A stretch of DNA of 64,000 nt from Curtobacterium citreum (GTDB lineage Bacteria; Actinomycetota; Actinomycetes; Actinomycetales; Microbacteriaceae), in NCBI RefSeq assembly GCF_006715175.1, contig NZ_VFMQ01000001.1, forward strand, positions 2,976,001-3,040,000. The letters are read 5' to 3'. The notes beneath the pieces were generated by a model that was not told the DNA's origin, made no database searches, and saw only the letters and a list, made by a program, of their open reading frames with translations. The position numbers and the translations under genes are program-made. Below are positions 15,979 through 24,697 of this stretch, in pieces (the stretch's first letter is position 1; every line of letters begins with the position of its first letter).

Positions 15979-18345
15979 ATGAACACCACCTCCCACACCC
16001 GAACGCGTCGCGCCGCCGCCGGAGCGGTGCTCGCGACCGCCGGCGTCCTCGTGGCGCTGTCCGTCCCGTCCGCCGCCCTCGCCGCCGAGGGCGACGCGAC
16101 GATCGACCTCTACAACGTGAACGACTTCCACGGGCGCATCGCCCAGTCGCTCTCCTCGCCGCCGCGCGACGGCGACGCCGCCGGTGCCGCCGTGCTCGCC
16201 GGTGCGCTCGAACAGCTCCGTGGCAGCGACCCGTCGACCTCCGCCTTCGTCAGCTCCGGTGACAACATCGGCGGATCGACGTTCGAGTCCTTCATCCAGG
16301 AGGACCAGCCGACGATCGACGTGCTCAACCAGATGGACCTGACGGTGAGCGCGATCGGCAACCACGAGCTCGACCGTGGACAGACCGACCTGCGAGACCG
16401 CGTGATCGGGGCCGACGGTGCCCGCAACGCGAAGTGGGACTACGTCTCCGCGAACATCCTCGACTCGGCGACGGGCAAGCCCGCGTTCGACCCCTACGCG
16501 ATCCAGGAGATCAGCGGCAAGCGCGTCGGGTTCATCGGCGCGACCGTCGACCTGGTCGGACAGGGGCTCGTCAGCCCCGACGGCATCGCGGGCCTCGAGA
16601 TGGGCGACATCACCACCGAGGTGAACAAGGTCGCCGCGCAGCTCACCGACGGCGACGAGGGCAACGGCGAGGCCGACGTGCTCGTGCTGCTCGTGCACGA
16701 CGGTGCGGAGTCCCCCACGCCGGTCACCGCCGACGGCGGGTCCGACTTTGCCCGCGCGGTCTACGGGGTCACCCCGAAGGTGTCCGCGATCCTCTCGGCG
16801 CACACGCACCAGACGTACACGTACTCGGTGGTCCCGAAGGGCGGCACGGTCCCCCGTCCGGTGATCCAGACCGGCTCGTACGGGTTCAACCTCGGGCACG
16901 TGCAGCTCACGGTCGCCGCGGACGGCACCGTGACCCCGACGAAGAACGAGAACATCCGGCTCGCTGGCAGCACCTTCCCGAAGGACGCCGCGGTCCAGGC
17001 CACGGTGGACACCGCGGTCGCCGAGGCGGACCGGCTCGGTGCCGTCGAGCTCGGTGCCGTCGACCGCGACCTCAAGCGCGCCGTGCAGTCGAACGGCTCC
17101 GAGAACCGCGGCGGCGAGTCCACGCTCGGCAACTTCGTGGCCGAGGTCCAGCGCTCGCAGACGCAGCGCCAGGGCGCCCAGATCGCGTTCATGAACCCGG
17201 GCGGGCTCCGTGCGGACATCGCGTCCGGCCCGGTGACCTACAAGGAGGCAGCGGTCGTCCAGCCGTTCGCGAACACGCTCGTCGTGCTCGACCTCACCGG
17301 TGACCAGGTCCGCCAGGCGCTCGAGCAGCAGTGGCAGCCCGCGAGCGCGAGCCGTCCGTTCCTCAAGCTCGGCACGTCCTCCGGGTTCTCGTACACCTAC
17401 GACCCGCTCGCGGACGCCGGGTCCCGCATCACCTCGATGACCCTCGACGGCGCTCCGGTCGACGCGGACCGCACGTACAAGGTGACCGTGAACTCCTTCC
17501 TGGCGACCGGCGGCGACAACTTCGCCGCGTTCAAGCAGGCCGCGGCCAAGCAGGACAGCGGCATGGTCGACCTCGAAGCCCAGGTCGAGTACTTCAAGGC
17601 GAACCCGTCGGTCGCGGTGCAGGAGGACCAGCGCGCCGTCGGCGTCCGTGTCAGCGACGCTCCCGAGGGCGGCTTCGGCCCCGGCGACGAGGTCCGGATC
17701 GACCTGTCGTCGCTGACCTTCAGCAACGCGGCGGACCAGGCAGGTTCGGTGTCGGTGAGCGCCGGCGGCCAGGAGCTGGCCTCGTCGCCGATCGACACGT
17801 CGGTCGTGGACACCACCGACGAGCAGGGCCGCGCCACGCTGACCTTCACGGTGCCCGGGGTCGGCGGTGACCAGCCGACCGCCCGTGCGGCGGCGACCGG
17901 CACGGCGCTCCGCGCGGTCGCCCCGGCCGCGACCACCGACGAGCCCCTCGTCGTGACGCTGCCGAACGGCCAGACGATCACCCTCGCGGTGACCGTACCG
18001 ATCGAGGCCGCCGTCGACCCGACCGACCCGACCGATCCCACCGACCCCGGCACGCCGGGCACCGGTGACCCGAGCGCACCCGGCACGGGCGGCGGCTCGA
18101 TCGGCGGCGGCAACGGAACGGGCACGGGCACGGGCACGGGCACGGGCACGGGCACGGGCACGGGCACGGGCAACAGCGTCGCGGACGGTGCGCAGCGCCC
18201 CGGCACGGGCGCCCTCGCCTGGACCGGCGCCGAGCTCCTGCCTGCCGGCATCGCGGCCGGTGCCCTGCTCCTCGCCGGGCTGGTGACGATGGTGCTCGTG
18301 CGCCGGAACCGGGCCCTGCGCGGCGCGACGGTCGAGACCGACTGA
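15979..18345 (+). CDS. Secreted, sortase-anchored 5'-nucleotidase/2',3'-cyclic phosphodiesterase
   Basis: 788 residues. A signal peptide (RTRR, then a hydrophobic stretch ending ...PSAALAA at about 36) precedes a calcineurin-type metallophosphatase domain with NVNDFHGR (46-53), SSGDNIGG, GNHELDRG and SAHTHQTY, all metal-ligand motifs of the family. A 5'-nucleotidase C-terminal domain follows (GGESTLGNFVAEV, MNPGGLRADI). The end carries an Ig-like region, a Gly/Thr repeat, LAWTG, a hydrophobic helix and RRNR, a sortase sorting signal of the LPXTG type. It probably removes phosphate from extracellular nucleotides at the cell wall. The start fits a leaderless mRNA. Confidence 0.93.
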   Translation: MNTTSHTRTRRAAAGAVLATAGVLVALSVPSAALAAEGDATIDLYNVNDFHGRIAQSLSSPPRDGDAAGAAVLAGALEQLRGSDPSTSAFVSSGDNIGGSTFESFIQEDQPTIDVLNQMDLTVSAIGNHELDRGQTDLRDRVIGADGARNAKWDYVSANILDSATGKPAFDPYAIQEISGKRVGFIGATVDLVGQGLVSPDGIAGLEMGDITTEVNKVAAQLTDGDEGNGEADVLVLLVHDGAESPTPVTADGGSDFARAVYGVTPKVSAILSAHTHQTYTYSVVPKGGTVPRPVIQTGSYGFNLGHVQLTVAADGTVTPTKNENIRLAGSTFPKDAAVQATVDTAVAEADRLGAVELGAVDRDLKRAVQSNGSENRGGESTLGNFVAEVQRSQTQRQGAQIAFMNPGGLRADIASGPVTYKEAAVVQPFANTLVVLDLTGDQVRQALEQQWQPASASRPFLKLGTSSGFSYTYDPLADAGSRITSMTLDGAPVDADRTYKVTVNSFLATGGDNFAAFKQAAAKQDSGMVDLEAQVEYFKANPSVAVQEDQRAVGVRVSDAPEGGFGPGDEVRIDLSSLTFSNAADQAGSVSVSAGGQELASSPIDTSVVDTTDEQGRATLTFTVPGVGGDQPTARAAATGTALRAVAPAATTDEPLVVTLPNGQTITLAVTVPIEAAVDPTDPTDPTDPGTPGTGDPSAPGTGGGSIGGGNGTGTGTGTGTGTGTGTGTGNSVADGAQRPGTGALAWTGAELLPAGIAAGALLLAGLVTMVLVRRNRALRGATVETD
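18118..18171 (+). repeat. Nine tandem copies of ACGGGC
   Basis: The 54-bp array encodes a Thr-Gly repeat just before the sortase signal of the nucleotidase. Hexamer units keep the frame, so copy-number change would lengthen or shorten the wall-spanning stalk without breaking the gene. Confidence 0.95.
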
Positions 18346-18374
18346 CACCGCGCCTCCCGGCTGGATCCGAGGAC

Positions 18375-18402
18375 GGGCCGTCTCACCCAGGTGAGGCGGC
18401 CC
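18375..18402 (+). terminator. Hairpin after the nucleotidase gene
   Basis: A 13-bp stem (GGGCCGTCTCACC with GGTGAGGCGGCCC, one G-U pair) with a 2-nt formal spacer lies 30 bp after the stop. There is no U-tract. Confidence 0.6.
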
Positions 18403-18564
18403 ATCCGCCGTGCGCCCGTCCGCCGGCCGCCCGTCCGACTTCCGTGACGGCCCGCGCAACAACCGTGCAGGGGGGGGTACGCTCAGCCTGTCGCACAGCG
18501 ATGCGCCACGCCGGGTCGCCCTCAGGGCCGGACGGTGGTTCCGTCCGCGGACTCCGCGGCGCGG

Positions 18565-18599
18565 GTGCTCTCCGTCTCCAGGGAAACGGCGGAGGGCAC
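18565..18599 (-). terminator. Hairpin after efeB
   Basis: GTGCTCTCCG (18565-18574) pairs with CGGAGGGCAC (18590-18599) allowing one wobble, about 20 bp beyond the efeB stop on the minus strand. The stretch 18403-18564 holds no gene that I can support. Confidence 0.5.
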
Positions 18600-18619
18600 C
18601 CACCACCGACCACCGGGGT

Positions 18620-19900
18620 TCAGCGGAACAGCTGCTCCCCGATGTAGGAGCCCTTCCGCGGTGCCGGCGGCACGGCGAACACCCCGGACCCGATGTGCGA
18701 CACGTACTCGTTCAGCCGGTCGGACGCGCCGAGCTTCCGCTGCAACCGGGTGAAGTGGTCGGGGTCCGTCATGTACGCCGCGAAGAGCAACCCGGCGTCG
18801 AGCTGGCCGTACTGGTTCAGACCGTCCGTGTAGTTGTACCCACGGCGCAGGATCTTCACGCCGCCGTTGGCCTCGTGCGCGGCGAGGGCGATGTGCGAGC
18901 GCGGGTCGATCGCCGTCGCGCCGTCCGCGTCGGCGCCGTGTGCGGCCGCGTGGAAGTCCGGCGTGGTGTGCTCGCTGCCGCCGGACAGCGGCGCACCCTC
19001 GACCTTGGTGCGGCCGAACACCCGCTGCTGGTCGCTGACGACGTCGGCGTCCCACGTCTCCAGGTTCATCCGGATCTTCCGGACCACCTGGTAGGTGCCG
19101 CCGGCCATCCACCCGGCGTCGGAGTCGAGCCACACGAAGCGCTCGTACTCCTCGTCCGAGGTGACGTTCCGCGTGCCGTCCTTGAAGCCCATCAGGTTGC
19201 GCGGGGTCGACTGCGAGGGACCCGCGGACGCGCGGCCGAAGCCGATCACCGTCCACCGCACGGTCGCGGTGCCCCGCGCCATCCTGGCCAGGTCGCGGAC
19301 GGCGTGGTACGCCACCTGCGGGTCGTCGGCGCAGGCCTGCAGCGAAAGGTCGCCGCCGGTCAGCCCGTCCTCGAGCGCGTCGCTCGGCAGGGTCGGGATC
19401 GCCGCCAGGTGCGCGGGACGCTTCGCGGCGAGGCCGAAGCGCTCGTCGAAGACCCCGGGGCCGAGGCCCACCGTCACGGTCAGGGACGCGGGGCCGAGGT
19501 CGAGCGCCTCGCCGGTGTCCGCGCCGACGCCCTCGCCGTGGGCCGGCTCGACGCTGCCGATCGTCCGGCCTGCCTGCAGCTGCGCGATCGCCGCGGACCA
19601 GCGGGCGAGGAGCACCTGCAGCTCGGTCGCGGTCGAGGCGGTGAGGTCGAACACCATGAACACGCAGTGCCGCTGCGGGGTGGTGCGGATCCCGCCCTGG
19701 GGCTGCCGCGCGGCCGTCGCGTAGAACGGCACCTGCTGCGACAGGTCGATCGACTCGTCGGCGTTCGCGGCCGCGGCGAAGGGGTCGACGCCGGTCGCGG
19801 CCGTGGCCCCGGCGACGCCGGCGACCGCACCGACCCCGGCACCGGCTGCGGCGAGCCCGGCGCCGAGCAGTCCGCGACGGGAGAAGCGGGACGCGGTCAC
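18620..19900 (-). CDS. efeB: Dyp-type heme peroxidase EfeB, Tat-exported
   Basis: 426 residues from a GTG overlapping the efeO stop (GTGA at 19897-19900). A twin-arginine leader (SRRGLLGAG, about 6-14) directs folded export. The Dyp signature GFKDGTRN (about residue 237) has the catalytic Asp, and PRSHIALA (about 337) has the likely heme-ligand His. EfeB is the periplasmic or extracellular peroxidase of the EfeUOB ferrous iron system and oxidises Fe(II) or handles heme. It is the last gene of the operon. Confidence 0.93.
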   Translation of the reverse strand: MTASRFSRRGLLGAGLAAAGAGVGAVAGVAGATAATGVDPFAAAANADESIDLSQQVPFYATAARQPQGGIRTTPQRHCVFMVFDLTASTATELQVLLARWSAAIAQLQAGRTIGSVEPAHGEGVGADTGEALDLGPASLTVTVGLGPGVFDERFGLAAKRPAHLAAIPTLPSDALEDGLTGGDLSLQACADDPQVAYHAVRDLARMARGTATVRWTVIGFGRASAGPSQSTPRNLMGFKDGTRNVTSDEEYERFVWLDSDAGWMAGGTYQVVRKIRMNLETWDADVVSDQQRVFGRTKVEGAPLSGGSEHTTPDFHAAAHGADADGATAIDPRSHIALAAHEANGGVKILRRGYNYTDGLNQYGQLDAGLLFAAYMTDPDHFTRLQRKLGASDRLNEYVSHIGSGVFAVPPAPRKGSYIGEQLFR

Positions 19901-21132
19901 GCCGTCGCGACCTTCTCGGCCAGGCGGGACAGCGGGTCCTGGAGCGCCTGGACCTGCTGCGAGATGCGGTTGGCGTCCTTCGCCTTCGCGGCGTCGTCCC
20001 ACGTGCTGAAGCCGCCGAGGGCGTTCGCGTCGCGGAAGCCGTCCATCATCGTGTTCGTCGCGTCGAACTGCGCGGCGATCTGCTTCGTCAGGGCCGGGTC
20101 GACCTTCGTCAGGCCGGGCTTGAGGTACGCGAAGGCCTGCCGGGCGCCCTCGACGTTCGCGGCCAGGTCGACGAGGTCGATGTGGCTGTACGCCTCCTCT
20201 TCCCCGGTGATCTTGTTCGACTGGACCTCCTCGAGGAGCCCGGCGGCACCGTTCGCCAGGTCCTCGGGCTTGTACTGCAGCGTCGGCACGAGCTTCGCGA
20301 GGAGCTGCACGTTGCTCGTCAGGTCGCCCGCGGTCTGCTTCGTCGACGCGGTGATCGCACCGGCCTGGAACAGGTCCTTCTCGACGGCGTGGAACCCGCT
20401 CCAGCCGACGGCGTCATCGAGGTTCGACTGGCGCATGTCGACCAGGTAGTCGAGGTTGCCCTTGTTGTCGGTGGCCGAGAAGCCCTGCTTGACGAACCCG
20501 TCGACGTCGCTCTCGATGTGCTCGTAGAACGGGCGGGCGGCGGCGTAGTCCCGCTTCGCGGCGTCGAGGTCGCCGGCGTCGACGTCCTTCTGCAGCTGCT
20601 GCACGGCGCTCACCATGTCGTCGACCTGGCCGTCGACGTAGGTCGCGTAGCCGGTCGCTCCGTCGGCGAGCAGGCTCGCGGCGCTGCTGTTCGCGGTCGA
20701 GGCCGCCTTCCCCGTGACGGTGAAGTCGGTGAGCTCCTTCGTCGCCCCGGGGCAGTAGACCTGGTAGCTGCCGCCGGTCAGCGTGGCGGTGAACGTCACC
20801 GGGGCGAGCCCGGGCGCGAGGTTCTCCTTCTCGCCGAGGATCCGCTGGTCCTGCAGCAGCTCGACCTCGGTGATCGCGGTCGACGACTCGTTCTGCACCC
20901 GGAAGGTGACGGGCCCTGCGGGGACCTTCGTGGTCGACACGGCGCAGGCGTCGGAGCCGTCGTTCGTCAGGGTGATGGTGACGCGGGAGACCTTCCCCGA
21001 CCCGGACGACGCGTCGTCGGCGGGGGTGCCGGCGGAGCAGGCGGTCAGGGTGAGGGCGGCGACGGCGCCGAGGGCACCGAGGGCGATCAGGGGTCGGGCG
21101 GCCAGGGGGCGGGCGGCACTACCGAACGGCAT
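19897..21132 (-). CDS. efeO: Iron uptake lipoprotein EfeO
   Basis: 411 residues. The leader ends in a lipobox (LTLTACSAG, Cys about 32). An N-terminal cupredoxin-like domain (VTITLTNDGSDAC...) is followed by an M75/imelysin domain with the HxxE motif in SGFHAVEKDLF (about 255). EfeO binds iron outside the membrane and hands it to EfeU. Its start lies 14 bp inside the efeU gene, which couples translation. Confidence 0.93.
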   Translation of the reverse strand: MPFGSAARPLAARPLIALGALGAVAALTLTACSAGTPADDASSGSGKVSRVTITLTNDGSDACAVSTTKVPAGPVTFRVQNESSTAITEVELLQDQRILGEKENLAPGLAPVTFTATLTGGSYQVYCPGATKELTDFTVTGKAASTANSSAASLLADGATGYATYVDGQVDDMVSAVQQLQKDVDAGDLDAAKRDYAAARPFYEHIESDVDGFVKQGFSATDNKGNLDYLVDMRQSNLDDAVGWSGFHAVEKDLFQAGAITASTKQTAGDLTSNVQLLAKLVPTLQYKPEDLANGAAGLLEEVQSNKITGEEEAYSHIDLVDLAANVEGARQAFAYLKPGLTKVDPALTKQIAAQFDATNTMMDGFRDANALGGFSTWDDAAKAKDANRISQQVQALQDPLSRLAEKVATA

Positions 21133-22711
21133 GGTCGAGGCTCCTTGCAGGGACGTCGGCGGGCGGTCCGCGCGACGGGTCGGTTCCGGGGGTGGTGGTC
21201 GTGGGGACGGAGACGCGGCGCCGGTCGCGGACCGCGAGCGCGGCCTGGGCGGCCGCCGCGACGAGCAGCACGAGGGGCAGCCAGGCGTTCCAGAGTCGGA
21301 GCTCAGCGGCGCGCGTCTGCGCGGCGGCGACGGCGGTCGCCGCACGGTCCGCGTCGGCGGTCGGGACGGCCCAGACGTCGCGTCCCAGCGTGGTCGTCCG
21401 AGCGGCCGGGAGGCCCCCACCGCGGAGCGTGAGCACGTCGCGTTCCGAGCGGGTCGCCTCGAGGACGCCGCCGTCGACGGTCGTCAGGGTCACCGTGTCA
21501 CGGACGGTCCAGTCCGCCGCGAACGGGCCGGGGTTCGTCGACGGGGAGACGCCGACCGGGACGCGACCGAACAGCCCCACGAGCTGGTCGAGGGTCAGCG
21601 AGGTCGGTCGGTCGGCGGACGGGACGTCCTCGGTGACCTGCCACTGGTCGGCGGTGGTGCCCGCCCGGGCGACGCGGCGGTGGGCCGACGCGGGCAGGGT
21701 GATCTGTGCCTCCCGGCCGCTGCCGGCCACCCGCAGGACCGCCCTGTCCCCGTCGACGGACGCCGTGACGGAGCGCGCGTCGCCGGACACGGCGACCGTG
21801 CGGGGCAGGTCCGCGCCGCTGCCGGACGGGACGGCGACCGCGAGCACGACGGCCGTCGCGGCGAAGGCGGCGGCGAGGACGGCGCGCACCCGCGGGACGC
21901 GCTGCGGCGACGGCCGCCAGACGCGCGGCCAGAGCGAGATCGCGAGGACCGGGACGACGTAGAGGACCCAGCCGAGGACCTCGACGACCCGGGGGTCGGC
22001 GGGGATGCCGAGCACGCCCTCGACGAGCGCACCGCGGAGCGAGCCGTTCGGGGCGAGCCAGCCGAGGTCGACGGTGCGCTGCTGACCGATGACGAGCCAG
22101 CCGGCCTCGTGCGCGTGGCGGAGGGCGGTCAGGACGAGTCCACCGGCGACGAAGACCAGGAAGACGCCGGTGCCCGTGAAGAAGCGGCCGAGGTCGAGCT
22201 TCACGCCGCCGGTGTAGATCCCGTACCCGATGAGCACGGCCACGGCGATGCCGATCACGGCGCCGAGGGCGGCGGAGCCGGTGTCCGCGGACGCCTGGAA
22301 GGTGGCGAGCAGGAAGACCGAGGTCTCGAAGCCCTCCTTGAGGACCGCGAGGAACGCCATGCCGGCCAGGGCCCAGGCGGTGCCGCGGCCGAGGGCGGCG
22401 GTCGCACTGGCGACGAGGTCCTTCGAGAGCGTGCGGGCGTGGGTCCGCATCCACACGATCATGCCCGTGACGAACACCACCGCCACGGCACCGATGACGG
22501 TCTCCATGCCCTCCTGCTCGGCCTGCGGCAGGGCCTGCTCGACGAGCTGCAGCCCGAAGCCGACGGCGATGCTCAGGGCGACCGCGGCGCCGACGCCGAT
22601 CCACATCGGGGTGAGCGGAGCGCGGTTGCGACGCAGGAACGCGGCGATGATGCCGACGATGAGCGTCGCTTCGAGGCCTTCGCGGAGGCCGATGACGAGG
22701 GTGGCGATCAT
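21119..22711 (-). CDS. efeU: Ferrous iron permease EfeU with extended C-terminal domain
   Basis: 530 residues. The FTR1/EfeU iron-binding motifs appear as LREGLEATLIVG (about 9-20) and LKEGFETSVFLL (about 125-136), within about seven membrane helices. Usual EfeU proteins are about 270-290 residues; here a further 240 residues follow, mostly predicted outside the membrane, then a last helix (WLPLVLLVAAAAQ) and a basic tail. The extension has no family I recognise. The gene is first in the efeUOB operon and lies directly behind a DtxR/IdeR-type box, so iron-dependent repression is very likely. Confidence 0.92.
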   Translation of the reverse strand: MIATLVIGLREGLEATLIVGIIAAFLRRNRAPLTPMWIGVGAAVALSIAVGFGLQLVEQALPQAEQEGMETVIGAVAVVFVTGMIVWMRTHARTLSKDLVASATAALGRGTAWALAGMAFLAVLKEGFETSVFLLATFQASADTGSAALGAVIGIAVAVLIGYGIYTGGVKLDLGRFFTGTGVFLVFVAGGLVLTALRHAHEAGWLVIGQQRTVDLGWLAPNGSLRGALVEGVLGIPADPRVVEVLGWVLYVVPVLAISLWPRVWRPSPQRVPRVRAVLAAAFAATAVVLAVAVPSGSGADLPRTVAVSGDARSVTASVDGDRAVLRVAGSGREAQITLPASAHRRVARAGTTADQWQVTEDVPSADRPTSLTLDQLVGLFGRVPVGVSPSTNPGPFAADWTVRDTVTLTTVDGGVLEATRSERDVLTLRGGGLPAARTTTLGRDVWAVPTADADRAATAVAAAQTRAAELRLWNAWLPLVLLVAAAAQAALAVRDRRRVSVPTTTTPGTDPSRGPPADVPARSLDHAVR

Positions 22712-22714
22712 GGC

Positions 22715-22733
22715 GAAGGTGAGGCTAACCTAA
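22715..22733 (-). promoter_or_regulatory. DtxR/IdeR-type iron box of efeUOB
   Basis: The minus strand reads TTAGGTTAGCCTCACCTTC, which differs from the palindromic consensus TTAGGTTAGCCTAACCTAA at only three positions. It sits 4 bp upstream of the efeU start, where a bound repressor would block initiation. Confidence 0.88.
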
Positions 22734-22780
22734 CTCACCCTCGCACCGCCACTTCCGCGACGTGGGGTTTGATTGTTCTC

Positions 22781-23575
22781 ATGAACCTGCTGTCCCCCGA
22801 GGGCCTGGCGTCGGTCACGAACGTGCTCGACCTCGCCGGCGTGCTCGCGTCCGCGCTGCTCGGTGGATCGCTCGCCCGGACGATGGACTTCGACCTGTTC
22901 GGGTTCCTGGTCGTCGGGTTCGTCTCCGGCCTGGGCGGCGGCATGCTCCGCGACACCCTGCTGCAGAACGGCCCCCCGGTCGCGCTCGTCGACCCGCTCT
23001 ACGTGCCGGTCGCGATCGCCGGCGCGCTCATCGCCTTCTTCGTGTCGTTCTCCGAGCTCACCTGGGACCGGCTGTTCACCGTCCTGGACGCCGCCGTGAT
23101 CGGGTTCTGGTCGGTGGTCGGGGTGCAGCGGACCTTCGACGCCGGGCTCGGCTGGCCCGCCGCGATCATCATGGGGACCATCACCGCGGTCGGGGGCGGG
23201 GCCATGCGCGACCTGCTGCTCCGCCGTGTGCCCGCGGTCTTCGGCGGCAACGCGCTCTACGCCACGGTCGCGGTCGCCGCCTCGGCCGTGATGGTCGTCG
23301 CGTCGTACCTCGGCTCCCCCACCATCGGGATCATCGCGGCCATCGTGCTGTCGCTCGGCCTGCGCTACGGCGCCGTCAAGCGTGGTTGGGGGCTGCCGAA
23401 CGGCCGCGACTGGCAGCCGAAGTCGACCCTCGGCGCGCTGCTCCAGCGCGGCCGCCGACTCCGCCCGGACGCCGTCCGCCTGCTCCGCCGACCCGGTCGA
23501 CGGTCCGGCGTCGGGAGCGTCCGGTCGGACACCGGCAGCGTCCGGACTGACCACGAACCGCACACCGACGACTGA
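22781..23575 (+). CDS. TRIC/UPF0126-family cation channel
   Basis: 264 residues with about seven membrane helices. Two glycine-rich repeat motifs, VSGLGGGMLRDTLL (about 46-59) and ITAVGGGAMRDLLL (about 130-143), are the hallmark of the two-fold repeat in this family (trimeric intracellular cation channel homologs, YadS/YicG-like). The last 60 residues are a basic cytoplasmic tail. It is divergent from efeU with only 69 bp between the starts, so the iron box may also affect it. Confidence 0.85.
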   Translation: MNLLSPEGLASVTNVLDLAGVLASALLGGSLARTMDFDLFGFLVVGFVSGLGGGMLRDTLLQNGPPVALVDPLYVPVAIAGALIAFFVSFSELTWDRLFTVLDAAVIGFWSVVGVQRTFDAGLGWPAAIIMGTITAVGGGAMRDLLLRRVPAVFGGNALYATVAVAASAVMVVASYLGSPTIGIIAAIVLSLGLRYGAVKRGWGLPNGRDWQPKSTLGALLQRGRRLRPDAVRLLRRPGRRSGVGSVRSDTGSVRTDHEPHTDD

Positions 23576-23848
23576 GACTGGGCCACGACGGACCCTGGCG
23601 CTAGCATCGGTACCGCCGGGTATCGACCCCGGCGACCACCCGCCGATCGAGGCACCGACACGACCCGAACGTGCCGGTTCGTCCGTCGACGACAGGAGGT
23701 CGGGGCCGGCCACGTGCCGCGCGGGGAACCGACGCGCGGCGCGGCAGGCTCCGACGGACCGCACGGCACCACCGTGCGGGGATCGGCACGTCCGCCCGCC
23801 GTACGCGGCACGTCGTGCCGGACCGCCACGATCAGGGACCAGGACCAG

Positions 23849-24451
23849 ATGCGCGACGACGACGCCCCCACACCGAGGACCCCGCGAGCCGAGGTCCGGG
23901 AGCGCCTGCTCGTCGCGGCCGCGCAGGAGTTCGCCGAGTCCGGACTGCACGGGAGCCGGCTCGACACCGTCGCCGCCCGCGCCGGGTTCAGCAAGGGGGC
24001 CGTCTACTCGAACTTCGCGTCGAAGCAGGACCTGGTCGCCGAGGTCATGCAGCGCCAGACGAACCTGGTGCTCGCGTCCCTGCGGGAGCTCGTCGGGCCG
24101 GACCTGGCGGCGGAGGACATCGGCGACGTCCTGCGCGCCGCGTTCGGGCGGCACGACCAGACCGCGCAGTTCGCCCTGCTGTCCGAGTTCCGGGGCTACG
24201 CGATGCGGCACGAGGCGTTCCTGCCCGAATTCGTGCGTCAGCGACGGGCGCTCCAGGACGGGGTGCTCGAGCTCGTGCAGGAGTGGTTCGGGGCGCACCC
24301 GGAGGTCTCGCCCGGGATGCGGCTCGAGGACTTCGCGACGCTGCTCGTCGGGGCGAACGTGGGGATCGTGTTCGACGCGCCGGCGTTGCCCGGGGTTGAC
24401 CCGGGCGACGTCATCGCGGCCGTGGTGGACGCGGTGGTGCGCCCGCGCTGA
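23849..24451 (+). CDS. TetR-family transcriptional regulator
   Basis: 200 residues. ATG 23849 is preceded by AGGA; the 273-bp stretch before it shows no other gene, only a possible TAGCAT -10 near 23603. The N-terminal HTH reads RLDTVAARAGFSKGAVYSNF (about residues 32-51), typical of TetR. The C-terminal ligand domain is not diagnostic. Target and ligand are unknown; nearby candidates are the upstream channel gene or its own promoter. Confidence 0.85.
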   Translation: MRDDDAPTPRTPRAEVRERLLVAAAQEFAESGLHGSRLDTVAARAGFSKGAVYSNFASKQDLVAEVMQRQTNLVLASLRELVGPDLAAEDIGDVLRAAFGRHDQTAQFALLSEFRGYAMRHEAFLPEFVRQRRALQDGVLELVQEWFGAHPEVSPGMRLEDFATLLVGANVGIVFDAPALPGVDPGDVIAAVVDAVVRPR

Positions 24452-24697
24452 ACCACCGGCGGGCGGCGCGGGCGGCGCGGCGCGCGCGGCGCGGCGCGGC
24501 GCGCGCGGCGCGGCGCGCGCGGCGCGGCGCGGCGCGCGCGGCGCCCGGCGGCGCGGTGTGGCGTGCCTGCGCACAACGGGAAGCACGCCGCGCCACGTGA
24601 TCACATGGCGCGGTGTGCTTCCCGTTGTGCGGACCGCGCGCGGCGCGGGCGGCGCGGGCGCGCGGGCGGCGCGGCGCGCGCGGACCGCGCGCCCCGG
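24452..24697. other. Almost pure C/G stretch between convergent genes
   Basis: About 24466-24560 and 24631-24695 consist nearly only of G and C in irregular repeats such as GGCGCGCGCGGCGCGG, flanking a long palindrome at 24571-24630. There is no coding potential in either strand that I can support. Such alternating CG sequence can adopt left-handed Z-DNA under supercoiling and would be prone to replication slippage. Confidence 0.85.
24571..24630. terminator. 60-bp near-perfect palindrome between convergent genes
   Basis: Thirty-base arms pair with 28 Watson-Crick pairs, one wobble (24587-24614) and one mismatch (24596-24605). The outer 16 bp, GCACAACGGGAAGCAC and its complement, are perfect. 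It lies midway between the TetR stop and the transglutaminase stop and could end transcription from both sides. Confidence 0.75.

Noticed and set aside
24466..24560. CG-rich repeats as a CRISPR array
   Set aside because: There are no regular repeat-spacer units and no cas genes; the units are short and irregular.
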